Source of the DNA: Rhodobiaceae bacterium
GTDB lineage: Bacteria > Pseudomonadota > Alphaproteobacteria > RS24
Direction: 5' to 3'
NCBI GenBank assembly: GCA_002683515.1
Contig: NYTN01000055.1
Location: forward strand, 1-7,263
DNA: 7,263 bases
The notes under the pieces were generated by a model, which saw nothing but the letters and a program-made list of their open reading frames with translations, made no database searches and was not told where the DNA came from. Of the stretch, positions 1 through 5,795 are shown piece after piece (the stretch's first letter is position 1; every line of letters starts with the position of its first letter). Position numbers and translations under genes: made by a program.

Positions 1-360
1 CCGCCACAAAAGATTGTAAAAATTTCTCCAGATGTCGAAATCTTCCAAACCACTTATTATGAATTCACTGGAACTTTGACGACTAACTTGAAGAATTCGC
101 GTAAATTCCTCCAAGTCGGTATTGGTGTTTCGACTCAATATGACGAAACAGTAATGGAAAATGTCGACTCGCATCAACTTGCTTTAAGGTCTGAAATGCT
201 CGGTGTGCTCTCCGGTTTTTCCGTTGAGCAACTCCAAGATAAAGATGGCCGTCAAGCTCTTCTTGACCAGCTTCGTGATGTTATGAATGCTAAGCTAGAA
301 GAACTTGAAGGATTTGGGGGCGTTGAGGGTGTTCACTTTACATCCTTTGTGGTGCAGTAA
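1..360 (+). CDS. fliL: Flagellar basal-body protein FliL, C-terminal part (5' end outside window)
   Basis: FliL is an inner-membrane protein with a periplasmic domain that surrounds or supports the MotAB stator at the flagellar motor. The frame is open from base 1 and encodes 119 residues before TAA at 358-360, so the N-terminal cytoplasmic segment and membrane helix lie upstream of the window. Visible family hallmarks are the YYEFTGTLTTNL segment near the left edge, a strand-helix pattern, an 'HQLALRSEMLGVLSG' helix, a long amphipathic helix ending 'MNAKLEEL', and the terminal 'V-HFTSFVVQ', which closely matches the FliL C terminus. A TTG at 76 is in frame but lies inside the conserved domain, so it is an internal leucine and not the start. 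The gene ends 15 bp before fliM, the usual fliL-fliM arrangement. Identification rests on the C-terminal signature and on context. Confidence 0.93.
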   Translation, partial: PPQKIVKISPDVEIFQTTYYEFTGTLTTNLKNSRKFLQVGIGVSTQYDETVMENVDSHQLALRSEMLGVLSGFSVEQLQDKDGRQALLDQLRDVMNAKLEELEGFGGVEGVHFTSFVVQ

Positions 361-375
361 GGATTAGGAATTGTA

Positions 376-1365
376 ATGGTCGCGTCACGCAAACTCTCAA
401 CTGACGAAGTCAACGCTCTACTTGATGGGCTGGAAGCTTCTACAAGCTCGCAAGGTGGACCCAGTGTTGACCTTGCCGAGAGCAGTGATGTGCGCCAGTT
501 TTCTTTCGGATCTGACGACTTATCTGTGTTGGGTGATTATCATGCCCTTCGTATGATAAACGAACGTTTTGCACGTTTTTCACGTACCGTTTTTCTGCCG
601 ATGCTTCGTATTCAGCCGCGCATATCATCCTTTCCACCAGAAGTGAAAACTTTTGATGAATACACTTCAGAGATCGACAATTTTATGAGCCTCACAACAG
701 TTCGTATTGAGGAGCTACGCGGCTCAATGTTAATGGTCTTTGACCCAGGCTTTATCTCTAAACTTACAGACTCCTATTATGGTGGTACGCTGTCGAAGTC
801 CACGAATGCAAAAGCTGAATTCACAGCCACCGAAGATCGATTGATTGAAATATTGACCCGCGGTCTCAATGGAGTTTTGGAAACCTCTTGGCGTGATTTG
901 TTGCCTGTAACCTTTAAGGAGCAAGGTCGCGAAGTTAATCCACAATTTGCTTCTTTTGTTGATGGTACGGATACAGTTATTATTTGTAGCTTTGTCGTTC
1001 AGCTTCCTAATATTGATCCGGCAACGTTCCAGATTATCTATCCGCTCCAAACGCTCAAGCCGATTGCATCACAATTGCGATCACGTATTCAGTCTGAAAT
1101 TATTGATGATGATGTAACATGGCGCGACAGGCTGGAACGCGCCGTGCTGGATATTCCGCTTCTTGTGGATGTTCTGTTAGCCGAGCCAAAAATTGCTCTG
1201 AGCAATTTGATTCATATTAAGCCGGGTGATGTTTTGCCCGTCCAACTTGCCGAGTCTGTTGATATTCGGCTTGAAGAAAACCCGTTTTTCGAGGGAGAAA
1301 TGGGCGATGTTGCAGGCCAATTGGCCGTAAATCTGACGAAACGTCTAGATAGTCACAGCGCGTAG
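376..1365 (+). CDS. fliM: Flagellar motor switch protein FliM
   Basis: FliM is the middle C-ring protein. It binds phospho-CheY, contacts FliG and anchors FliN, and so sets rotation direction. The product has 329 residues, normal for the family. Residues 7-16 (LSTDEVNALL) are the N-terminal CheY-binding motif, usually LSQDEIDALL. Residues about 45-235 form the CheC-like middle domain, and about 250-325 form the SpoA (FliMN_C) domain, with 'LSNLIHIKPGDVLPV' typical of it. The start is ATG 376, preceded by an AGGATTAGGA-type ribosome site. One oddity is the FliG-binding loop. It is usually GGxG, but here residues 136-139 read GGTL, so the last glycine is missing. The gene sits 15 bp after fliL and 12 bp before fliN, which suggests one transcript. 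Confidence 0.97.
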   Translation: MVASRKLSTDEVNALLDGLEASTSSQGGPSVDLAESSDVRQFSFGSDDLSVLGDYHALRMINERFARFSRTVFLPMLRIQPRISSFPPEVKTFDEYTSEIDNFMSLTTVRIEELRGSMLMVFDPGFISKLTDSYYGGTLSKSTNAKAEFTATEDRLIEILTRGLNGVLETSWRDLLPVTFKEQGREVNPQFASFVDGTDTVIICSFVVQLPNIDPATFQIIYPLQTLKPIASQLRSRIQSEIIDDDVTWRDRLERAVLDIPLLVDVLLAEPKIALSNLIHIKPGDVLPVQLAESVDIRLEENPFFEGEMGDVAGQLAVNLTKRLDSHSA

Positions 1366-1377
1366 AAAGGCAGAAAA

Positions 1378-1770
1378 ATGTCAGAAACAGATCAAGATAC
1401 AATCGAAGAGCAGGACACAGACGCCACTGAAAATGTGGATACGGCAGCAGATGCCGGTCCGGAGAAAAGCGAAGAGGCACCCGCAACCGCACCAAAAATT
1501 GAAAAAGTGAGTGTCGAAAATCTGCGTGTTCTGGAGAATATTGAGGTCAATCTAACGGTTGTTGTTGGCGGTACAGAACTTAAAATTCGTGATTTATTGC
1601 GCCTGAATGAAGGTTCCGTTATTGAACTTGACCGCCTTGCCGGTGATCCCCTTGATATTCTTGCTAATGGTATTGTTATTGCTAAGGGTGAAGTGGTGAT
1701 GATTGGTGAGCGTTTTGGTATTCGCTTTACTGAGATTGTTGACCCAGAAAAACGTGTCGAAAACCTCTAA
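1378..1770 (+). CDS. fliN: Flagellar motor switch protein FliN
   Basis: FliN forms the base of the C-ring and helps dock export substrates carried by the FliH-FliI ATPase complex. The 130-residue product has an acidic, low-complexity N-terminal extension (residues 1-40, rich in D, E, T and A) followed by one SpoA domain (about 46-128). 'IRDLLRLNEGSVIELDRLAGDPLDILANG' (written here as a region, residues about 64-92) and the closing 'GERFGIRFTEIVDP' are diagnostic of FliN. The family length is roughly 100-140 residues, so the gene is complete. ATG 1378 follows an AAAGG ribosome-binding site at 1366-1370 that immediately follows the fliM stop codon. It is the last gene before the 167-bp regulatory gap, and is therefore probably the end of a fliLMN-containing transcription unit, with or without read-through into fliO. 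Confidence 0.97.
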   Translation: MSETDQDTIEEQDTDATENVDTAADAGPEKSEEAPATAPKIEKVSVENLRVLENIEVNLTVVVGGTELKIRDLLRLNEGSVIELDRLAGDPLDILANGIVIAKGEVVMIGERFGIRFTEIVDPEKRVENL

Positions 1771-1776
1771 TCGTCG

Positions 1777-1822
1777 ATAATTTGACACATACAAGGCTTA
1801 ATAAAGGCCAGTGTCAAATTAT
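1777..1822. repeat. Perfect 12-bp inverted repeat with 22-nt spacer
   Basis: The left arm ATAATTTGACAC (1777-1788) is the exact reverse complement of the right arm GTGTCAAATTAT (1811-1822). Within the 22-nt spacer a short GGC/GCC pairing (1795-1797 with 1807-1809) could extend the fold. It lies directly after the fliN stop. No T-run follows on either strand and the stem is AT-rich, so it is a poor intrinsic terminator. It could be a transcript-end hairpin stabilising fliLMN mRNA, or a bipartite operator. Its arms lie about 134 and 100 bp upstream of the predicted fliO transcription start, the usual distance for sigma-54 enhancer sites. The repeat itself is certain; its role is inference. Confidence 0.8.
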
Positions 1823-1854
1823 AACTTCAAAAAATATTTAAAAAAATTAAATAA

Positions 1855-1867
1855 AATCAGTTAGTTG
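1855..1867 (+). promoter_or_regulatory. Predicted IHF-binding site upstream of the fliO promoter
   Basis: The bases AATCAG-TTAG-TTG match the IHF consensus WATCARNNNNTTR at every constrained position. An A/T-rich tract (about 1828-1856) lies immediately 5', as is common at IHF sites. The site is centred about 55 bp upstream of the predicted start, between the sigma-54 promoter and the inverted repeat. That is the normal place for IHF to bend DNA so that an enhancer-bound activator reaches sigma-54 RNA polymerase. It is a sequence match only, and the AT-rich context raises the chance of coincidental hits. Confidence 0.55.
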
Positions 1868-1890
1868 CAAGGTCTCTTTACGAGTCAGTT

Positions 1891-1906
1891 TGGCACGCCT
1901 TTTGCC
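1891..1906 (+). promoter_or_regulatory. Sigma-54 (RpoN) -24/-12 promoter for fliO
   Basis: TGGCACG at 1891-1897 and TTGCC at 1902-1906 match the sigma-54 consensus (TGGCACG-N4-TTGCW). The invariant GG (1892-1893) and GC (1904-1905) are separated by exactly 10 bases. Transcription would start near 1917, leaving a leader of about 20 nt to the fliO ATG. Sigma-54 control through a dedicated enhancer-binding protein (FleQ/FlrC or FlbD type) is established for flagellar genes in several proteobacteria. The -24 element match and exact spacing make this a strong call without experiment. Confidence 0.88.
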
Positions 1907-1926
1907 TATTAGTTCTTAACTAAGGT

Positions 1927-1932
1927 AGGAGG
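1927..1932 (+). promoter_or_regulatory. Strong ribosome-binding site of fliO
   Basis: AGGAGG, a full Shine-Dalgarno core, lies 5 nt before ATG 1938. It is the strongest ribosome site in the window and fits fliO being the first gene of a separately initiated transcript. Most of the following genes instead rely on overlaps with the preceding gene. Confidence 0.85.
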
Positions 1933-1937
1933 CGTTT

Positions 1938-2327
1938 ATGGCAGTTCAAGGTGTTCAACCGTTCCAAATGTTTATCATGGTGGTATTTTTAGCTGCACTG
2001 GTGACCATCTGGTTGATTGTTAAACAATATAGCGGGCGTATCCGCAATAAGCTGCATGCTGATCGTCGTATTGAAGTCATGCAAGAAATGTCGCTCGGCA
2101 CTCATGAGAGCCTGCGGATTATCCGTGTGGACCGTCAGGAATTTATTCTCCATGCCGGTAAAAATACTCCAGCTAGTCTTCATCCCATAAATATTGACCT
2201 TGTCACGCAATCTCATCCTCAACTAACCGGAATTGAAAGCATTCTTTCACCCTCTAATCAGGAGGGACCTGCTCAGGAAGAAGACATTCCAGCCTTTCTG
2301 CTTAAAAAGAAAATGAGAGGCAGATAA
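1938..2327 (+). CDS. fliO: Flagellar biosynthesis protein FliO
   Basis: FliO is a small inner-membrane protein that helps FliP assemble into the export gate. The 129-residue product has one membrane helix at about residues 10-30, followed by a basic cytoplasmic stretch and the FliO-typical segment 'IEVMQEMSLGTHESLRII' leading to 'DRQEFILHAG' (about residues 45-73). That small beta-rich region is the only well conserved part of the family. The C-terminal tail (about 95-129) is low in conservation and ends in a lysine- and arginine-rich stretch. ATG 1938 is preceded by AGGAGG and by a sigma-54 promoter. The stop TAA shares its last A with the ATG of fliP. FliO proteins diverge fast, so the call depends on both the motif and its position before fliP. 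Confidence 0.92.
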   Translation: MAVQGVQPFQMFIMVVFLAALVTIWLIVKQYSGRIRNKLHADRRIEVMQEMSLGTHESLRIIRVDRQEFILHAGKNTPASLHPINIDLVTQSHPQLTGIESILSPSNQEGPAQEEDIPAFLLKKKMRGR

Positions 2328-3106
2328 TGCGCCAGATAACTCACATGCCATTTTATATTTTCACATTAATTTGTGTCTGTTTAATCCCAAATCCGGTTCT
2401 TGCACAGGGTGCAGCTGCCCTTGTTGAGGGTTTGCCGGCTTTAAGCGTAAGCTCTGACCAAGATGGACAGACGACTTATTCGTTGTCTTTACAAATTCTG
2501 GCGCTGATGACTGCCCTGACGGTTCTTCCGTCTCTTGTTTTGGGTATGACCTCCTTCACGCGGATTATTATTGTGCTTTCCATTCTCCGTCAGGCGATGG
2601 GGACGCAACAGACCCCGCCCAACCAGGTGCTTATTGCCATTGCACTGTTCTTGAGTTTCTTCATCATGACGCCGACGTTCAATATGATGAATGAGCAGGT
2701 GCTCACGCCTTATCTGGATGGTCAGATGCCTGCAGAGACGGCGCTGGAAGACGGTTCGACTATTATGAAAAAATTCATGGTTCGGAATACGCGTAAAGAT
2801 GATTTGACAATGTTTGCCGAAATGGCTGGCGAGTCCGGCTATGAAACACAAGCTGATGTACCTTTTTCAATTGTTTTGCCTGCTTTTATTACCTCGGAAT
2901 TAAAAACGGCTTTCCAGATTGGCTTTCTACTTTTCCTACCGTTTCTGGTTATTGATATGGTTATTGCTTCCATTCTGATGTCGCTAGGTATGATGATGTT
3001 AAGTCCCATGCTCGTGGCGTTGCCATTTAAATTATTGCTGTTTGTTTTGGTAGATGGCTGGTCCATGACGGTTGAAGCTTTGGTTGCCGCCTATTCGGGG
3101 GTTTAG
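2327..3106 (+). CDS. fliP: Flagellar type III export gate protein FliP
   Basis: FliP is the main subunit of the FliPQR export channel, through which rod, hook and filament subunits leave the cytoplasm. The product is 259 residues. An N-terminal signal peptide (hydrophobic residues about 8-22, probable cleavage after NPVLA at residue 26) is normal for FliP and unusual among the gate proteins. Membrane segments follow at about 54-74 and 98-117, and a pair at about 193-217 and 220-248. Family signatures include 'SFTRIIIVLSILRQAMGTQQ' (residues 76-95), 'PPNQVL', the cytosolic 'MVRNTRKDDL', and 'ITSELKTAFQIGF' (188-200). 'PFKLLLFVLVDGW' closes the conserved core. The methionine-rich gating region is visible at 218-228. 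ATG 2327 overlaps the fliO stop by 1 nt, so translation is likely coupled. Confidence 0.98.
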   Translation: MRQITHMPFYIFTLICVCLIPNPVLAQGAAALVEGLPALSVSSDQDGQTTYSLSLQILALMTALTVLPSLVLGMTSFTRIIIVLSILRQAMGTQQTPPNQVLIAIALFLSFFIMTPTFNMMNEQVLTPYLDGQMPAETALEDGSTIMKKFMVRNTRKDDLTMFAEMAGESGYETQADVPFSIVLPAFITSELKTAFQIGFLLFLPFLVIDMVIASILMSLGMMMLSPMLVALPFKLLLFVLVDGWSMTVEALVAAYSGV

Positions 3107-3114
3107 GAGTTATT

Positions 3115-3381
3115 ATGGGATTTGATGCAAATGTAGAAATTCTGCGCATGGCCTTCTGGCAGATAATTTTAGCAGCCGGGCCTGTTCTGGCAATTGCCCT
3201 GGCTGTGGGTTTGGTTATCGGTATTATTCAGGCCGCGACCTCCATTAATGAAATGACCCTGAGTTTTGTGCCAAAGCTAATTATTGTGATTGTAAGTTTT
3301 GCTCTGCTAGCAAATTTTATGCTTGTCCGTCTCAGTGATTATTTTGCCTTTATCTTTGATCGGATCAGTACGCTTGGTTAA
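3115..3381 (+). CDS. fliQ: Flagellar export gate protein FliQ
   Basis: FliQ is the small two-helix subunit of the FliPQR export gate, present in about four copies wrapped around FliP-FliR. The 88-residue product matches the family length. Two membrane segments (about 15-38 and 52-75) flank the hallmark 'IQAATSINEMTLSFVPK' loop at residues about 38-54. The start ATG 3115 has AGGAG at 3105-3109, which overlaps the fliP stop codon TAG. The reading frame is the same as that of fliR, and only TAA-ATC separates the two genes, which is noted as a separate observation. Confidence 0.97.
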   Translation: MGFDANVEILRMAFWQIILAAGPVLAIALAVGLVIGIIQAATSINEMTLSFVPKLIIVIVSFALLANFMLVRLSDYFAFIFDRISTLG

Positions 3382-3384
3382 ATC

Positions 3385-4203
3385 ATGGATACGCTGGTAG
3401 CTTCAAATCTGCCGGGCATGCCCGGTATTGATCTTCAAAACTTGATGGGATGGCTTGCCCGCTATTTCATTGTTAGCATTCGTATGGCTGCCTTTTTTCT
3501 TGCCGCACCGTTTTTTGGCGCTCGTTATATTACCCCAACCATTCGCATAGTGCTTGCTATGGTGGTGGCGATGTTTGTGTTTCCAAGAGTGGATGCGCCA
3601 TCTGCAGACATAATTATTTCTGGCCATGGTTTGATGATGATTATGGCTGAACTAGTTTTTGGCCTGGGATGCGGGTTAATCCTCTATATATGGTTCACGG
3701 CAGCTGCTTTGGCGGGTGAAAAAATTGCCACAAGTGCCGGCCTTGGTTTTGCCACCCAAATGGACCCTAATAGCAGTGGTCAGACTCCTGTTGTGTCACA
3801 AATTTTAACTCTGTTTTTGACAGTTATCTTTTTATCTCTCAATGGTCATCTGGTGGTGATTGGGATGATGCTTGACTCCTATCAACGGTTTCCTGTCGGT
3901 GGCATGGGAGATATTTCTATGATTATAGAAGGGGGTATTTCTGCTGCAGGTTATATGTTTTTGACAGCGACCATGATTATGCTGCCGGTCGTGACGCTGT
4001 TGCTGATGATTAACATCACCATTGGTATAATCACGCGCTCTGCGCCTCAATTGAATTTATTTTCTTTTGGTTTCCCAATTTCGCTGTTGGGTGTGTTTGT
4101 TATTTTGTTTTTATCAACGACTAATCTTGGTTACGCCTTTTCTGACCTCGTGCAGGAAATATTGAACCATTTCGAAATTATGATGGAGGGCGGGAATGGC
4201 TGA
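3385..4203 (+). CDS. fliR: Flagellar export gate protein FliR
   Basis: FliR is the single-copy subunit that completes the FliPQR export channel and contacts FlhB. The 272-residue product has about six hydrophobic segments spread between residues 25 and 245. Family signatures include 'RMAAFFLAAPFFG' (33-45), 'AAALAGEKIATSAGLGFATQ' (106-125), 'MDPNSSGQTPVVSQ' (126-139) with the following helix, and 'SAPQLNLFSFGFPISLL' (219-235). ATG 3385 starts 3 nt after the fliQ stop and has no recognisable Shine-Dalgarno sequence, so initiation probably depends on ribosomes finishing fliQ. The 3' end overlaps flhB by 8 nt. A 14-bp palindrome lies within codons 10-14. No alternative start is better supported: the next ATG (3418) lies inside that palindrome and also lacks a ribosome site. 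Confidence 0.96.
   Translation: MDTLVASNLPGMPGIDLQNLMGWLARYFIVSIRMAAFFLAAPFFGARYITPTIRIVLAMVVAMFVFPRVDAPSADIIISGHGLMMIMAELVFGLGCGLILYIWFTAAALAGEKIATSAGLGFATQMDPNSSGQTPVVSQILTLFLTVIFLSLNGHLVVIGMMLDSYQRFPVGGMGDISMIIEGGISAAGYMFLTATMIMLPVVTLLLMINITIGIITRSAPQLNLFSFGFPISLLGVFVILFLSTTNLGYAFSDLVQEILNHFEIMMEGGNG
3412..3425. repeat. 14-bp perfect palindrome at the start of fliR
   Basis: CCGGGCATGCCCGG is its own reverse complement and is nearly all G/C, in a region otherwise richer in A and T. It lies 28 nt into fliR, over codons for Leu-Pro-Gly-Met-Pro-Gly. As RNA it could form a 5-bp GC stem with a CAUG loop. This could slow ribosomes or modulate entry at a start that lacks a Shine-Dalgarno sequence, or it could be a by-product of the LPGMPG codons. 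Confidence 0.7.
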
Positions 4204-5356
4204 AAATAATTCAGATGATGCCCAGGAGAAAACCGAGGAACCGACCCAGCGGCGGATAGATAAGGCTAAAGAAGACGGTCAGATTTTGACCTCCAAAGAA
4301 GTTTTTGTGTTCGCCAATATTTCAATGGGATTGCTGGTGATGTTGTTGACCATCAGCTATGGCGGCTCAGGGCTTTCAAGTTGGTCAACGCTTTTCAGGT
4401 TGGACTCAGTTGATAAGCTGGATGACCTTATTGCCAGCAAATTGATGGATAGTCTGTGGCTATTATTTCAATCTTCTATGCTTATCGGTGTGCCTATTGT
4501 AATTGTGAATTTATTAACTCAGGCCGCAGTAGGTGGGCTGAATTTTGCGCCCAAAGCGATGAAATTCAAGGGCAACAGAATTAATCCCATTTCCGGTCTT
4601 AAACGCATGTTCTCTATGAAAGCGTTGGTTGAATTGGGGAAATCGATTCTGAAAGTTGTTTTGTTATTTGGTATTGCCACGGCGATTATGTTTCAAATTA
4701 TGCCTGGGGTTTTGAATTTCCCGTCTCTGACCTTACCAAAAATGCTTGAGGTCATGCGCTATGTCATTCCTTTAATTATTGGTGCTTTGTTGGTGGTGCT
4801 GGCGATTATCGCTGCAATTGATTATTTCTGGCAACGCTACACGCATATTAAGCAATTGCGTATGTCGCGGCAAGATTTGAAGGATGAATTTAAGCAGACC
4901 GAGGGTTCGCCCGAAGTAAAAGCTAAAATCAGACGCATGCAAGCCGAAACTGCCACCCGCGGCGCCCAAGAAAGAGAGGCGCTGGATGATGTTGCCAATG
5001 CGACGGCAGTGATTACCAACCCGACTCATTTTGCTGTGGCACTTAGATATGAGGTAGGTGATCAGGCTGCACCGGTTATTCTGGCTATGGGTCGCGGGAT
5101 TATAGCACAACAAATTATCGAGCGTGCTGAAACTGCTCAAGTAAGTGTCTTCCGAAGTCCTATTCTGGCGAGAGCCCTTTATTTTACCGGCGATATTGGT
5201 GCAGAAATTTCTCAAAGCTTGTATAATGCGGTTGCTGTTGTCTTGGCCTATCTTTATCGGCTTGAGAAGGGTGAAGCCCTGCAATTGCCGGATGTCGACG
5301 TTCCGGATGATATGCAGTTCAATGAATTTGGTAAGTTGCTGAGTGAGGATACATAA
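4196..5356 (+). CDS. flhB: Flagellar export apparatus protein and specificity switch FlhB
   Basis: FlhB loops around the FliPQR gate and switches export from rod/hook subunits to filament subunits after self-cleavage. The product has 386 residues, typical for the family. The N-terminal 'EKTEEPTQRRIDKAKEDGQI' (11-30) is diagnostic. Four hydrophobic segments lie at about 38-55, 86-112, 145-172 and 187-210. A cytoplasmic linker follows. The autocleavage motif NPTH is intact at residues 275-278, with cleavage expected between N275 and P276. Downstream, 'SPILARALYFTGDIG' and 'SLYNAVAVVLAYLYRL' match the C-terminal domain. The start ATG 4196 follows GGAGGG (4185-4190) inside fliR, giving an 8-nt overlap. 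The usual downstream neighbour flhA is absent here. Confidence 0.98.
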   Translation: MAENNSDDAQEKTEEPTQRRIDKAKEDGQILTSKEVFVFANISMGLLVMLLTISYGGSGLSSWSTLFRLDSVDKLDDLIASKLMDSLWLLFQSSMLIGVPIVIVNLLTQAAVGGLNFAPKAMKFKGNRINPISGLKRMFSMKALVELGKSILKVVLLFGIATAIMFQIMPGVLNFPSLTLPKMLEVMRYVIPLIIGALLVVLAIIAAIDYFWQRYTHIKQLRMSRQDLKDEFKQTEGSPEVKAKIRRMQAETATRGAQEREALDDVANATAVITNPTHFAVALRYEVGDQAAPVILAMGRGIIAQQIIERAETAQVSVFRSPILARALYFTGDIGAEISQSLYNAVAVVLAYLYRLEKGEALQLPDVDVPDDMQFNEFGKLLSEDT

Positions 5357-5577
5357 TGACAAAACGCCGCCAACATTCGAGCCTCGGTGATATGGTTAGT
5401 ACCGCCGCTTTTTTGGGGATGTCACTTTACCTGCTTCTTGCTGGTTTTGAATTACAAGCCGATGGGCGTCTTCTATCGGCTATTGGCGTTTGGATGGCTG
5501 GAGGGCTTTGTTTTGCCGGCAGCATCCGATATCCGATTGCGAAAGTTTATGACCGGATTGAGCGGTTTAGAAAATGA
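5356..5577 (+). CDS. Small two-helix membrane protein of unknown function
   Basis: I do not recognise a family. The 73-residue product has a basic N terminus (MTKRRQ), a hydrophobic segment at about residues 14-31, a short polar turn around 'LQADGRLL', a second hydrophobic, glycine-rich segment at about 39-56, and a basic/charged C-terminal tail (ends 'YDRIERFRK'). Basic residues at both ends predict a hairpin with both termini in the cytoplasm. ATG 5356 shares its A with the flhB stop TAA, and GAGGA (5345-5349) provides a ribosome site, so it is translationally coupled to flhB. Its stop overlaps the next gene by 4 nt. An overlapping 64-aa frame at 5387-5581 is judged a shadow because it breaks the coupling pattern. 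The position suggests an accessory role for the export apparatus or envelope, but nothing in the sequence proves it. Confidence 0.8.
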   Translation: MTKRRQHSSLGDMVSTAAFLGMSLYLLLAGFELQADGRLLSAIGVWMAGGLCFAGSIRYPIAKVYDRIERFRK

Positions 5578-5795
5578 CTGAAATTGACACCAAAAATAGT
5601 TGTTTTCAGTGTCGTCATTTATTCGTCACCCATGATAAAAATAAGCGGTGGGGATGCCGTAAATTTGGCTTTAAATCTGCTATTTTACCCGCCCGTGTGG
5701 TTTTATCGACAAGTGGCATGAAATGTGCAAGTTTCCATAATAGGGCTTCAGGCGACAAAATCGTTAATGTACGAAGTAAAGGTAGATTTGCATGA
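5574..5795 (+). CDS. Small four-cysteine, probably metal-binding protein
   Basis: The 73-residue product has no membrane segment. Four cysteines (C10, C13, C28, C51) occur as CxxC-x14-C-x22-C, followed by H55, a plausible zinc or iron-sulfur site. The surrounding pattern, C-x-x-C-R-H then 'GCRKFGFKS', 'LPARVV' and 'SSG/TSG-x-x-C-x-x-F', resembles a family of short bacterial proteins that I recall being often labelled 'uracil-DNA glycosylase'. At this size it cannot be a complete glycosylase, so that label would be unreliable. ATG 5574 overlaps the previous stop as ATGA, and its own stop overlaps the next start in the same way, so it is read as part of the flhB tail. No strong Shine-Dalgarno is visible. 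The function is unknown; a small redox, metal-sensing or RNA/DNA-binding role would all be guesses. Confidence 0.82.
   Translation: MTEIDTKNSCFQCRHLFVTHDKNKRWGCRKFGFKSAILPARVVLSTSGMKCASFHNRASGDKIVNVRSKGRFA

Noticed and set aside
76..360. A 94-residue coding region starting at TTG 76
   Set aside because: The frame is open to base 1 and the upstream residues (YYEFTG) belong to the same FliL domain, so TTG 76 is an internal leucine of a 5'-truncated fliL.
1782..1810. Sigma-70 promoter built on TTGACA in the left arm of the inverted repeat
   Set aside because: There is no acceptable -10 hexamer at 16-18 bp on either strand; TTGACA is explained by the inverted repeat itself.
1838..1850. CtrA-like box (TTAA repeats) upstream of fliO
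   Set aside because: The two TTAA elements are 5 bases apart rather than the 7 expected for CtrA, and they lie in an A/T-rich tract where such matches are common.
4772..5362. A 196-residue reading frame on the minus strand
   Set aside because: It lies fully antisense to the conserved C-terminal half of flhB, has no ribosome site pattern and low-complexity, unfamiliar composition. It is a shadow of flhB codon use.
5387..5581. 64-residue + strand frame overlapping the gene after flhB
   Set aside because: It overlaps almost all of 5356-5577, which has a better start, a ribosome site and stop/start overlaps on both sides.
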